Positions 30,760 through 38,769 of a stretch of DNA of 64,000 nt are shown here, one piece after another (position 1 is the stretch's first letter; every line of letters begins with the position of its first letter). The notes under the pieces are model-generated. The model was not told where the DNA came from. It ran no database searches and saw nothing but the letters and a program-made list of their open reading frames with translations. The translations under genes and the position numbers were made by a program. Source of the DNA: Pseudomonas cremoris (GTDB lineage: Bacteria > Pseudomonadota > Gammaproteobacteria > Pseudomonadales > Pseudomonadaceae); the NCBI RefSeq assembly GCF_014230465.1, contig NZ_JAAXCY010000001.1:558001-622000 (forward strand), read 5' to 3'.

Positions 30760-30887
30760 TGAGTGGGCTTGTCCCGCGCTGGGTGGCGAAGCCGCCCTAA
30801 ACCCAGGCACCTCGGTTTTACTGAAATACTGCGGCGCCCCTGTTAGGGCGGCTTCGCCACCCAGCGCGGGACAAGCCCGCTCACTAC
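30756..30887. repeat. REPIN spanning the stop codons of two convergent genes
   Basis: Inverted REP pair of the GTAGTGAGCGGGCTTG family (left arm GTAGTGAGTGGGCTTGTCCC, right arm the mirror of GTAGTGAGCGGGCTTGTCCC). TAG within GTAGTGAG ends dacB at 30757-30759, and the mirrored TAG on the other strand ends the diguanylate cyclase gene at 30884-30886. Confidence 0.93.
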
Positions 30888-33286
30888 ATAGCCTGTACTC
30901 GTTCGGACTCTACGCGGTCGCGGCCGGCCTGCTTGGCCACGTATACCGCCGAGTCGGCGCGCAGCAACAGGCCATCAATGCCTTCATCGATGCGCCAGCT
31001 GGCCACGCCAAAGCTGGCGGTGACGATACCCACCGGCGTCATGGGTGCGTTGCGCAACGACTGCCACAACTCCATCGCCAGGCTGTACGCCTGTTCGCCG
31101 TCGGTATTGGGGCACAACACCACGAACTCTTCACCTCCCAGGCGGCAGAACACATCGGTGCGGCGAACGCGTTGACCGATACGTTTGCACAACTCCTGCA
31201 ACACCCCATCCCCTACCCCATGCCCATATTGATCGTTGATGCGTTTGAAATGGTCGATATCCAGCATGATCAGTGACAAGGCTCCCGAGCTGCGGTTGAG
31301 CCTCACCATTTCGGCTTTGAGACGGTCCTGGAAATAACGCCGGTTGTGGATACCGGTGAGGGAGTCGGTGATGGACAGCGCGCGAAGCTCTTCTTCCACC
31401 CGCTTTAGATCGGAAATATCCGACACGTAACCGTGCCACAACGTACCGCCTCCAGGTAATTCTTCCGGGGTGGCCTCGCCGCGAATCCAACGCAAGCCAC
31501 GCTGTGGCAACAACACCCGGTACTCTTCGCGCCAGTGGCTCAACTGCAACGCCGACAAACGAATAGACGCGCGCACCCGCTCAGCATCCAGTGGGTGGAT
31601 GCGCTCGAAGACCTTTTTTGCGTCCTGTTGCAGCACCCCTGGGTCGATCTCATAAATGTCCCGCATGCCGTCGCTGGCGTAGATGAAGCGCCAGTCGTCT
31701 TGAGGTTCGAGGGTGAACTGGAAGATCCCCCCAGGCACGTGGGCACTGAGTTTCTTCAGCAATCGATCCCGCGCGGCCAACGCCTCATAGGCGCGCTTTT
31801 GTTCGGTGATATCGAGGTAAATCGCCAGGTGGCCGATCCACAGACCATGATCATCCAGCAACACGGTGGCGAGCATATTCACGGTCAACTGGCTGCCGTC
31901 TTGGCGGCTTAAACTCCATTCGCGGGCTTCGTGCAGGTTGTCCGGGCTTTCCACCAGCATCGCCTGGCTCGCCGGAATGCGCTTGCCAAGCGCCACACTC
32001 AAGCTGGCAGAGCGCGCTTCCAGTTCCGGCGCCAAATGCAGGCTTTCGAGGGTCAGCCTGCCCACCACCTGCGCGGCCTTGAACCCGAGCATGTTTTCCG
32101 CGCCGGCGTTGAATGTGTTGATGACACCGCGCAGATCCGTGGCAATGATCGCGACCTGGGTGGCGGCGTTCAGCACACTGCGCAGTTGACCATGGGCCCC
32201 ACGTAGCTCCTGCTCGCGCAGACGTAACTGGGCAGTGCGCTGTTCCACCAGTTTCAAGGCGCGCTGGCGTTGGCTGACGAGCATGTAAAGCAAGGCGCTC
32301 AGCAGTACGCTAAGCAGCCCACCCATGGCCAGGATGGTGCTCAGGGAGGAGTGGTTGGCCAGGTCGAACACCTGACTCGGGCGCAAACTCAGGGTGTAGA
32401 CGTGATCCCCCAGGGTCAGGCGACGTGCGGCAATCAGGTCGCTCTCGCCCAGCGCGTTGCTGGATTCGTAGAGCACTCGTGCTTGTGTGTCGGAGGTGTC
32501 GACAATCTGCACCACCAGGTTATCCCGGTCTGGCTTGGGCAACCCGTCGGCCACCAGTTGGCGCATGCTGATCACGGCCATCACATAACCATAGGGCTCA
32601 TTACGCAATTGTTCAGCAGTGGGCAGGTTGCTGACCGGCGCCACCAACAACACGCCAGTGGCGTAGGCAGGTTCCACACCGACCAGTTGCATCGGTTGGG
32701 ACACCGCCAGCTTGCCGCTCTTTTGCGCACGCTCCAGGGTGGCGCGTCGCAGCGGCTGGGCCAACAGATCAAAGCCTAGGGGAGAACCCAGCAAGCTCTG
32801 GGTCTGGCTGTACAGCACCGGCGCGTATTCATCACGCTCGGGCGCAGGCGCTAGCTCACCGGCCGAATTCAGCTCGCGGATAACAAAGGGCCTGCCGAGC
32901 TGCCGGGAGACTTCGCGCTCGAATTGATTGCGCTGGTTGCGAAACACTCGCGGCGCCCAGGAATAGGCGCGGGTCCGCAATAACAGCGGTTGGGCGAAAC
33001 CGTCGAACTCTTCGCGGGACACGTCGTCCGAGTTGACGAAAAACCGGCGCAGGCTGTTCAGGCGTTGTTCCTGGTCCTCAAAGCGTTCTTGCAGGCGGGA
33101 ATAGCGCTCGTTGACCAGCAACTGGAAGCGCTGGCGCACCTGTTGCTCATACAGGTCGAACGCGGCCCAAGCGATGATGACCGTCAGCGCACACCCTGCC
33201 AACACCACCACCAATGCCACCAGCCAAGCCGACGCCTGCTCACTGATAAAGCCTAGGATCTTTGGGCGAACAGCTTGTAACGGCAT
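30884..33286 (-). CDS. Membrane diguanylate cyclase with CHASE-type sensor, PAS and GGDEF domains
   Basis: 800 residues from the ATG at 33286. An N-terminal transmembrane helix (about 15-42) is followed by a periplasmic CHASE-like sensor (about 70-300, with YSWAPRVFRNQRNQFEREV) and a second transmembrane helix (about 315-340). Two PAS domains come next (about 365-490 and 495-620). The C-terminal GGDEF domain has RLGGEEFVVL as active site and RRTD five residues before it as the inhibitory I-site, so it should make cyclic di-GMP and be product-inhibited. No EAL domain. It ends inside a REPIN. The signal sensed is unknown. Confidence 0.92.
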   Translation of the reverse strand: MPLQAVRPKILGFISEQASAWLVALVVVLAGCALTVIIAWAAFDLYEQQVRQRFQLLVNERYSRLQERFEDQEQRLNSLRRFFVNSDDVSREEFDGFAQPLLLRTRAYSWAPRVFRNQRNQFEREVSRQLGRPFVIRELNSAGELAPAPERDEYAPVLYSQTQSLLGSPLGFDLLAQPLRRATLERAQKSGKLAVSQPMQLVGVEPAYATGVLLVAPVSNLPTAEQLRNEPYGYVMAVISMRQLVADGLPKPDRDNLVVQIVDTSDTQARVLYESSNALGESDLIAARRLTLGDHVYTLSLRPSQVFDLANHSSLSTILAMGGLLSVLLSALLYMLVSQRQRALKLVEQRTAQLRLREQELRGAHGQLRSVLNAATQVAIIATDLRGVINTFNAGAENMLGFKAAQVVGRLTLESLHLAPELEARSASLSVALGKRIPASQAMLVESPDNLHEAREWSLSRQDGSQLTVNMLATVLLDDHGLWIGHLAIYLDITEQKRAYEALAARDRLLKKLSAHVPGGIFQFTLEPQDDWRFIYASDGMRDIYEIDPGVLQQDAKKVFERIHPLDAERVRASIRLSALQLSHWREEYRVLLPQRGLRWIRGEATPEELPGGGTLWHGYVSDISDLKRVEEELRALSITDSLTGIHNRRYFQDRLKAEMVRLNRSSGALSLIMLDIDHFKRINDQYGHGVGDGVLQELCKRIGQRVRRTDVFCRLGGEEFVVLCPNTDGEQAYSLAMELWQSLRNAPMTPVGIVTASFGVASWRIDEGIDGLLLRADSAVYVAKQAGRDRVESERVQAM

Positions 33287-33373
33287 AGGCAACACTCACA
33301 ACGCCAGCGTGCGGGGGGTGTCACTTTGGCTAGGCCTTAAGTTATAGCCATCAGCCTGGTGTTTGACCAGCGC

Positions 33374-33412
33374 AAAAAAGCCGCAAGCCCGGATTAGTCC
33401 CGGCTTGCGGCT
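33374..33412 (-). terminator. Terminator after rlmKL
   Basis: On the reverse strand a ten-base stem GCCGCAAGCC / GGCTTGCGGC is followed by six T residues, 16 bases beyond the rlmKL stop. Confidence 0.88.
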
Positions 33413-33427
33413 TCTTGTGTACGGCAA

Positions 33428-35692
33428 TCAGCGCGCGGTGATTTTCCAGGCCCTGTGGATCTTGGCATTACGCGCAAAGTCCGGGTCGATAGTCTTGTCG
33501 CTGATCTCCTCGACCGCATAGCGTTCGCTGAGATTGTCCTCCAGCTGGAACTTGCGGAAGTTGTTCGAGAAATACAGCACGCCACCCGGCGCCAGACGCG
33601 CCATCGCCAGGTCGAGCAATTGCACGTGATCACGCTGCACGTCGAAAATGCCTTCCATGCGCTTGGAGTTGGAGAACGTCGGCGGATCGATGAAGATCAG
33701 GTCGAACTCATCGCGGCTCGCCTCCAGCCACGCCATCACATCACCCTGCTCCAGACGGTTCTTGTCGGAGAAACCGTTGAGGGAGAAGTTGCGACGGGCC
33801 CAGTCCAGGTAAGTCTTGGACAGGTCGACGCTGGTGGTGCTGCGCGCGCCGCCCTTGGCTGCGTGCACACTCGCCGTGGCGGTGTAGCAATACAGGTTGA
33901 GGAAACGCTTGCCGGCCGCTTCTTTCTGGATGCGCATACGCATCGGGCGGTGGTCGAGGAACAGGCCGGTGTCCAGGTAGTCAGTGAGGTTCACCAGCAG
34001 CTTCACGCCGCCTTCGCTGACCTCGGTGAACTTGCCCTGGGCGCTTTGACGCTCGTACTGCTTGGTGCCGCTCTGGCGCTCGCGACGCTTGACCACCACG
34101 CGGCTCTTGTCGATGTTCAGCGCCTGGGGAATGGCAGCCAGGGCATCGAACATGCGCGCAGAGGCTTTTTCCGGGTCGATGGACTTCGGCGCAGCGTATT
34201 CCTGCACGTGGACCCAGTCGTGGTACAGGTCGATGGCCATGGAGTATTCCGGCATATCGGCGTCGTACACGCGGTAGCAATCCACGCCTTCGCGCTTGGC
34301 CCACTTGCCCAGCAACTTGAGGTTCTTTTGCAAGCGGTTGGCAAACATCTGCCCGCCTTCGCTCAGGCGCGGCTGTTCGACTACCGGAGCCGGGGCTGGC
34401 TTGATTGGGTTGCCGTTCTTGTTGTACTGGCGCTCTTGCGGCTCGGCCGGGGCTTGGTCATAAGCGGCTTGCTCACGTTCGGCCTGGCGTTGCTCCGGTG
34501 TACGACGCTCGCCGGTGACGAACTGGTCCGGGTTGACCTTGATCAACAGCAACTTGCACGGCAAGGCGCCGTTCCAGAACGAGTACTGCTTGTGGCTGCG
34601 GATGCCCATGCGCTTGCCCAGGTCTGGCGCACCGGTAAACACCGCCGCTTCCCAGCCCATGCACGCTTGGCGCAGACGCTCGCCGAGGTTCTGGTAGAGG
34701 TACAACAGGCTGGCTTCGTCACCCAGTCGCTCGCCGTACGGCGGGTTGCAGATGACCAGGCCTTTCTGGTTCTGATCCGGACGCGGCTCGAAAGTACCGA
34801 CCTCACCCTGGTACACCTTGATCCAGTGACTCAGGCCGGCGCGCTCGATGTTGTTGCGCGCGGGCTGGATCAAACGCGGGTCGGCTTCATAGCCACGCAC
34901 CCACAACGGCGGCTTGTTCATGCCGATGGTGGCGCGTTCAGCCGCTTCCGCGTGGAGTTTTTTCCACAGCGCCGGGACGTGGCCCAGCCAAGTGGTAAAG
35001 CCCCACAGTTCGCGATTCAGGTTGGGCGCCATGTCGGCGGCGATCATCGCGCCTTCCACCAGGAAGGTACCTACGCCGCACATCGGGTCGGTCAGCGCGC
35101 CGCCTTCGGCAGCAATGCGTGGCCAACCAGCGCGAATCAGGATCGCAGCGGCCAGGTTTTCCTTCAAGGGTGCGGCACCCTGCTGCAGGCGGTAGCCGCG
35201 CTGGTGCAGGCTGTGGCCGGACAGATCGAGGGACAGGATCGCTTCGCCACGGTCCAGGCGCAGATGGATGCGCAGGTCCGGGTTGATCTTGTCGATGGAC
35301 GGGCGTTCGCCGGTGGGGGTGCGCAGCTTGTCGACAATCGCATCCTTGACCTTCAGCGCGCCGAAGTGGGTGTTGTCGATGCCTGAGCCATGCCCGCTGA
35401 ATTCCACAGCCAGGGTGCCATCGGGGACCATGTGGTCGGCCCATTCGATATCCAGCACGCCGTGGTAGAGGTCTTCGGCGTCCTTCATCGGGAAGCGCTT
35501 GAGCACCAGCAGCACGCGGTTGGCCAGGCGTGACCAAAGGCACAGACGGTAGGCGGTTTCCATGTCGGCCATGCCGCGCACGGCCGAGGTGTGCTCGCGG
35601 GCTTCCTCAAGGCCAAGCCCGACGGCTTCCTCGATCAGCAGGCCTTCGAGGCCCTTGGGGCAAGTGAGGAAGAGTTCAAAACGGTCCGACAT
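33428..35692 (-). CDS. rlmL: Bifunctional 23S rRNA methyltransferase RlmKL
   Basis: Methylates G2445 (N2) and G2069 (N7) of 23S rRNA. 754 residues from the second of two close ATGs (MSDRFELFLTCPKGLEGLL), which has GGA 7 bases upstream; an ATG two codons earlier is possible. A THUMP domain spans about 45-155. The first methyltransferase domain has DPMCGVGTFLVEGAMIA and the catalytic ICNPPYGERLGD. A Pro/Ala/Gln linker (about 395-440) leads to the second methyltransferase domain with LNLYCYTATASVHAAKGG and IDPPTFSNSKRM. Full length for the fused form. Confidence 0.95.
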   Translation of the reverse strand: MSDRFELFLTCPKGLEGLLIEEAVGLGLEEAREHTSAVRGMADMETAYRLCLWSRLANRVLLVLKRFPMKDAEDLYHGVLDIEWADHMVPDGTLAVEFSGHGSGIDNTHFGALKVKDAIVDKLRTPTGERPSIDKINPDLRIHLRLDRGEAILSLDLSGHSLHQRGYRLQQGAAPLKENLAAAILIRAGWPRIAAEGGALTDPMCGVGTFLVEGAMIAADMAPNLNRELWGFTTWLGHVPALWKKLHAEAAERATIGMNKPPLWVRGYEADPRLIQPARNNIERAGLSHWIKVYQGEVGTFEPRPDQNQKGLVICNPPYGERLGDEASLLYLYQNLGERLRQACMGWEAAVFTGAPDLGKRMGIRSHKQYSFWNGALPCKLLLIKVNPDQFVTGERRTPEQRQAEREQAAYDQAPAEPQERQYNKNGNPIKPAPAPVVEQPRLSEGGQMFANRLQKNLKLLGKWAKREGVDCYRVYDADMPEYSMAIDLYHDWVHVQEYAAPKSIDPEKASARMFDALAAIPQALNIDKSRVVVKRRERQSGTKQYERQSAQGKFTEVSEGGVKLLVNLTDYLDTGLFLDHRPMRMRIQKEAAGKRFLNLYCYTATASVHAAKGGARSTTSVDLSKTYLDWARRNFSLNGFSDKNRLEQGDVMAWLEASRDEFDLIFIDPPTFSNSKRMEGIFDVQRDHVQLLDLAMARLAPGGVLYFSNNFRKFQLEDNLSERYAVEEISDKTIDPDFARNAKIHRAWKITAR

Positions 35693-36090
35693 GGGCATTC
35701 CAGGCTTTTCAGCAATAAATGAACGGGCGACGCATCGCCGGCTCGGTTTTCAATCAAGCACTTTTCTTGAAGAGTGCTCGCGTGGCACGAATGTGCCGTC
35801 CCACCCCATCTGGCGGGCCTTTGGGCCTTTATAGACGGGGCAGAGAAAAATTTTGCGCAACAAAAAGAAACATTGCGACCCTTCGTCGAATAATAACCGA
35901 CTGCAACGAGCGGGCATTCTCACTAAAGGATTAAACCCATCCTCTTTGCAGGGTGCATCATAGCTGGCTTTGCCCTACAAATGGGGCGAAAAGCCATCCC
36001 AGCTTATGGCTATAGCATCGTTATCGTTACGTGCTTATGACAAAACGATCATTGAATCCATGTGACCTATTGGTTAGAACTCAACACAGG
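35693..36090. other. Intergenic stretch between rlmKL and rmf leader, one strong hairpin
   Basis: No credible gene. It must hold the rlmKL promoter (reverse) and the rmf promoter (forward). The DNA is less GC-rich than the genes. A small perfect stem GGCAC-GAAT-GTGCC lies near 35787-35800, and a larger hairpin lies at 35965-35996 (TGGCTTT-GCCC / GGGC-GA-AAAGCCA with a TACAAATG loop). Neither is followed by a T run, so they are not ordinary terminators. Confidence 0.5.
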
Positions 36091-36222
36091 TTGGCGCCGT
36101 AACGACGCCGACACATTGGCTCGCCACGCCGGCAGCGAGCCCACCAACGGCAGAAAAACTCTGCCCGGCCTCAGACGAGGCCGAAGGATATCAAGACAGT
36201 CAACAAGTGAGGGAAACACCCT
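36091..36222 (+). promoter_or_regulatory. Structured 5' leader of rmf (rmf RNA motif)
   Basis: Four hairpins in tandem just before the rmf start. They are GGCG/CGCC (36093-36109), GGCTCGC/GCGAGCC (36118-36141), GGCAGA/TCTGCC (36149-36165) and CGGCCT/AGGCCG (36166-36183). After them come about 25 unpaired bases and the GAGG ribosome binding site. The location and style agree with the cis-regulatory rmf RNA motif described in pseudomonads. The regulatory mechanism is not evident from sequence. Confidence 0.75.
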
Positions 36223-36438
36223 ATGAGAAGACTTAAGCGTGATCCGTTGGAAAGAGCATTTTTACGCGGATATCAATATGGCGTTCATGGCAAATCCCGT
36301 GAGCTTTGCCCATTTACTCTACCGTCGGTACGCCAAGCCTGGATCAACGGCTGGCGAGAAGGACGCGGCGACAACTGGGACGGTATGACTGGCACTGCGG
36401 GCATCCACAGACTCAACGAACTTCACGCCGTCGGCTAA
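36223..36438 (+). CDS. rmf: Ribosome modulation factor
   Basis: 71-residue basic protein that binds 70S ribosomes in stationary phase and dimerises them into inactive 100S particles. The start MRRLKRDPLERAFLRGYQYG and the block HGKSRELCPF, then RQAWINGWREGRGDNWDG are diagnostic. It lies behind a structured leader and ends 89 bases before a terminator. Convergent with pyrD. Confidence 0.95.
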   Translation: MRRLKRDPLERAFLRGYQYGVHGKSRELCPFTLPSVRQAWINGWREGRGDNWDGMTGTAGIHRLNELHAVG

Positions 36439-36526
36439 TCAGGGCACTTAATTCCGACATACCACCTTTGAATATGTAACGACTTAACCACGCACGTCCT
36501 ATCCGGGCGGCGGGCTTCGGCCCAGG

Positions 36527-36550
36527 GGGCTCCTTTATGGAGCCCTTTTT
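36527..36550 (+). terminator. Terminator after rmf
   Basis: Stem GGGCTCC / GGAGCCC with a TTTAT loop and five T residues, oriented for rmf and sitting in the gap before the convergent pyrD. Confidence 0.92.
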
Positions 36551-36562
36551 AATGGGCGGCTA

Positions 36563-37588
36563 TCAGGCTTTTGGCAATGCCGCGATTGCGTCTACCGACT
36601 GGCGAATCAACGCCGGGCCCTTGTAGATGAAACCAGAGTACAACTGCACCAGGCTGGCGCCAGCGGCAATCTTCTCGGCCGCATGCTTGCCCTCGGTGAT
36701 GCCACCTGCGGCGATGATCGGCAAGCGTCCTGCCAGCTCAGCGGCCAGTACCTTGACAATATGGGTGCTCTGCTCGCGCACCGGTGCACCCGAGAGGCCG
36801 CCCGCTTCGTCACCATGGGCCAAGCCTTCAACACCCACACGGCTGAGGGTGGTGTTGGTGGCGATCACTGCGTCCATACCCGAATCCACCAGGGCCTGGG
36901 CCACCAGTACGGTCTCTTCGTCGCTCATGTCCGGGGCAATCTTGATCGCCAGCGGTACGCGTTTGCCATGGCGAACGGCCAGATCTTCCTGGCGCTGGCG
37001 CAAGGCTTCGAGCAGTTGCTTGAGCGAATCACCGAACTGCAAGCTACGCAGGCCCGGGGTATTAGGCGAACTGACGTTAACGGTGACATAGCTGGCGTGT
37101 GCGTAGACCTTGTCCAAGCAGATCAGGTAGTCGTCCACTGCCCGCTCTACTGGCGTATCGAAGTTCTTGCCGATATTGATGCCGAGAATACCTTTGTACT
37201 TCGCCGCTTGAACCCGCGACAGCAGGTTATCGACACCCAGGTTGTTGAAGCCCATGCGATTGATGATCGCCTCGGCTTCCGGCAGGCGGAAGATACGGGG
37301 CTTGGGATTGCCCGGTTGTGGACGCGGCGTCACGGTGCCGATTTCGACAAAGCCGAAACCCAATTGCGAGAAGCCATCGATGGCCGCGCCATTCTTGTCC
37401 AAGCCTGCCGCCAACCCCACCGGGTTAGGGAAATCGAGCCCCATCACCGATACCGGCATTTTTGCCGGTGCCTTGCATACCAGGCCATTGAGCCCCAGGC
37501 GGCCACCGGCACCGATCAGGTCCAGGGACAGATCGTGGGAGGTTTCCGGGGAGAGTTTGAACAACAGCTGGCGGGCCAGGGTATACAT
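36563..37588 (-). CDS. pyrD: Dihydroorotate dehydrogenase (quinone), class 2
   Basis: Pyrimidine biosynthesis enzyme that oxidises dihydroorotate to orotate with FMN and passes electrons to quinone at the inner membrane. 341 residues, normal for class 2. The N-terminal helical extension ([20 protein letters not shown]) that binds the membrane is present. FMN and substrate motifs are [34 protein letters not shown] and the catalytic-serine region [12 protein letters not shown] (about 171-182). GGLSGAP and AAGGI sit near the C terminus. Confidence 0.96.
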   Translation of the reverse strand: MYTLARQLLFKLSPETSHDLSLDLIGAGGRLGLNGLVCKAPAKMPVSVMGLDFPNPVGLAAGLDKNGAAIDGFSQLGFGFVEIGTVTPRPQPGNPKPRIFRLPEAEAIINRMGFNNLGVDNLLSRVQAAKYKGILGINIGKNFDTPVERAVDDYLICLDKVYAHASYVTVNVSSPNTPGLRSLQFGDSLKQLLEALRQRQEDLAVRHGKRVPLAIKIAPDMSDEETVLVAQALVDSGMDAVIATNTTLSRVGVEGLAHGDEAGGLSGAPVREQSTHIVKVLAAELAGRLPIIAAGGITEGKHAAEKIAAGASLVQLYSGFIYKGPALIRQSVDAIAALPKA

Positions 37589-37674
37589 GGGCGGGCTAGA
37601 CTCGGATGGCGGCGAAAGGTGGCGCCGATTATAGCCGGGGGAACGGGCTGCGTGCGAGGCGTCCCGTCCAATCG

Positions 37675-38136
37675 TCAGTAGCGAAGGGCGACCAGCGCTT
37701 CATAACGCGCCCAGATTTTCTGTGCGTACTGCATGCGTAACGTCTCCCTTTGCGGCCCTGGACCTGGCCCCACGTTATAGGAACCAACAGCCGTCCAGTT
37801 GTAGCCGAAACGCTGGATGAACCCGGCGAGAATCGAGGCGCCTACCTCTACCGACAAACACGGCTCACTGAGTAGCCGCTCCTCGGTAACGCCCTGCTTG
37901 AGCAGGCCCGGTAAATGAATGCTGTTGATCTGCATCAGGCCAATGTCCCGCGTACCGTTACTGTTGCTGTAATTCATCGCCCCTGCCTGATACCCCGACT
38001 CCACAGCTGCGATGGCCTGCAGCAATTCCGCTTCGATGTCGTAGCGGGCCGCGACCTCTTCCCAACAGTAAGCCAATGCCTTGTTGCTCGACACCAGCAG
38101 CACCCACAACAAGCATCGAACCCATCCCTTAACCAT
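37675..38136 (-). CDS. IagB/IpgF-like lytic transglycosylase (T3SS-associated type)
   Basis: 153 residues with a signal peptide ([20 protein letters not shown], cleavage after ALA) and a compact SLT domain. Catalytic glutamate is in [10 protein letters not shown] (about residue 46), followed by [16 protein letters not shown] and a C-terminal [11 protein letters not shown] segment. This small single-domain form with a conserved N-terminal Cys (YCWEE) and a mid-protein Cys (EPCLSV) is typical of the transglycosylases that open peptidoglycan for type III secretion or type IV pilus assembly (IagB, IpgF, EtgA). It overlaps the winged-helix regulator gene by 8 bases, just as iagB follows hilA in Salmonella SPI-1. 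Confidence 0.82.
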   Translation of the reverse strand: MVKGWVRCLLWVLLVSSNKALAYCWEEVAARYDIEAELLQAIAAVESGYQAGAMNYSNSNGTRDIGLMQINSIHLPGLLKQGVTEERLLSEPCLSVEVGASILAGFIQRFGYNWTAVGSYNVGPGPGPQRETLRMQYAQKIWARYEALVALRY

Positions 38137-38533
38137 GGCGGACTTGGCCGCAGGCCGAACAGATATGCGCTAAACGGCCCTGCCCTGACCGTGGCGCGTC
38201 ATCCCCTTCGGTGCTCACGGAGCATGTAAAGCGATAGCCCCGGCCATAAATGGTCTTGATAAACCCTTTGTCAGCCTTGAGATGCTTGCGCAACGAATAG
38301 ATACAACGGGTCAGTGACTCTTCCGAAACATCTCCATGAGGCCACGCCCGCTCCAGCAAACGATCCTTGGTCATCAATGCACCGCCGGATACCAGTAGCA
38401 ATCGCAACACTTGCCACTCCTTGGGAGGCAACTGAATATCCATGCCCTCTGCGGTCAATCGACCATCACCGTGCAAGGTCCAACGTGCAAAAACCAAGGG
38501 AGCCGGCATCATTCGATCACTCAGGGCGGCCAT
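38129..38533 (-). CDS. HilA-like winged-helix regulator (OmpR/ToxR-type DNA-binding domain only)
   Basis: 134 residues from the ATG at 38533, with GAGG 6 bases upstream. Almost the whole protein is a Trans_reg_C winged helix: LPPKEWQVLRLLLVSGGALM, RAWPHGDVSEESLTRCIYSL and the wing IKTIYGRGYRF. There is no receiver domain before it and none of the long TPR/ATPase region that follows in Salmonella HilA (about 550 residues). The C terminus has a CSAC pair plus an earlier Cys, perhaps a metal or redox site. Neighbour order (regulator, transglycosylase, nearby secretin) supports a type III secretion origin. Target genes are unknown. Confidence 0.75.
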   Translation of the reverse strand: MAALSDRMMPAPLVFARWTLHGDGRLTAEGMDIQLPPKEWQVLRLLLVSGGALMTKDRLLERAWPHGDVSEESLTRCIYSLRKHLKADKGFIKTIYGRGYRFTCSVSTEGDDAPRSGQGRLAHICSACGQVRHG

Positions 38534-38769
38534 ATATACCTCTGCATCCAATTACCGACATTGAGGGTCCTCGTTTACTGTTCTCTCCATTCCGCCAACA
38601 TCAGGACTATAGGAATCTGGACAGGAGATCACGCTAGGAAAAAACCCATACATCCGACGCCTTTCGGGAAGCCGTACGTAAGACATTTGCCCAAAGCATC
38701 TGAAACAACGACATCGTCGTGATACCCCATAGCTCATGTAGAAAGCTTCCAGATACATGCATAAACGCT

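Noticed and set aside
34914..35195. Small forward frames inside rlmKL as separate genes
   Set aside because: They are antisense shadows of a fully recognised methyltransferase domain.
38534..38769. Remains of further type III secretion genes between regulator and secretin
   Set aside because: All six frames are short and broken, and I recognise no secretion-system motif; this gap probably just holds the regulator promoter.
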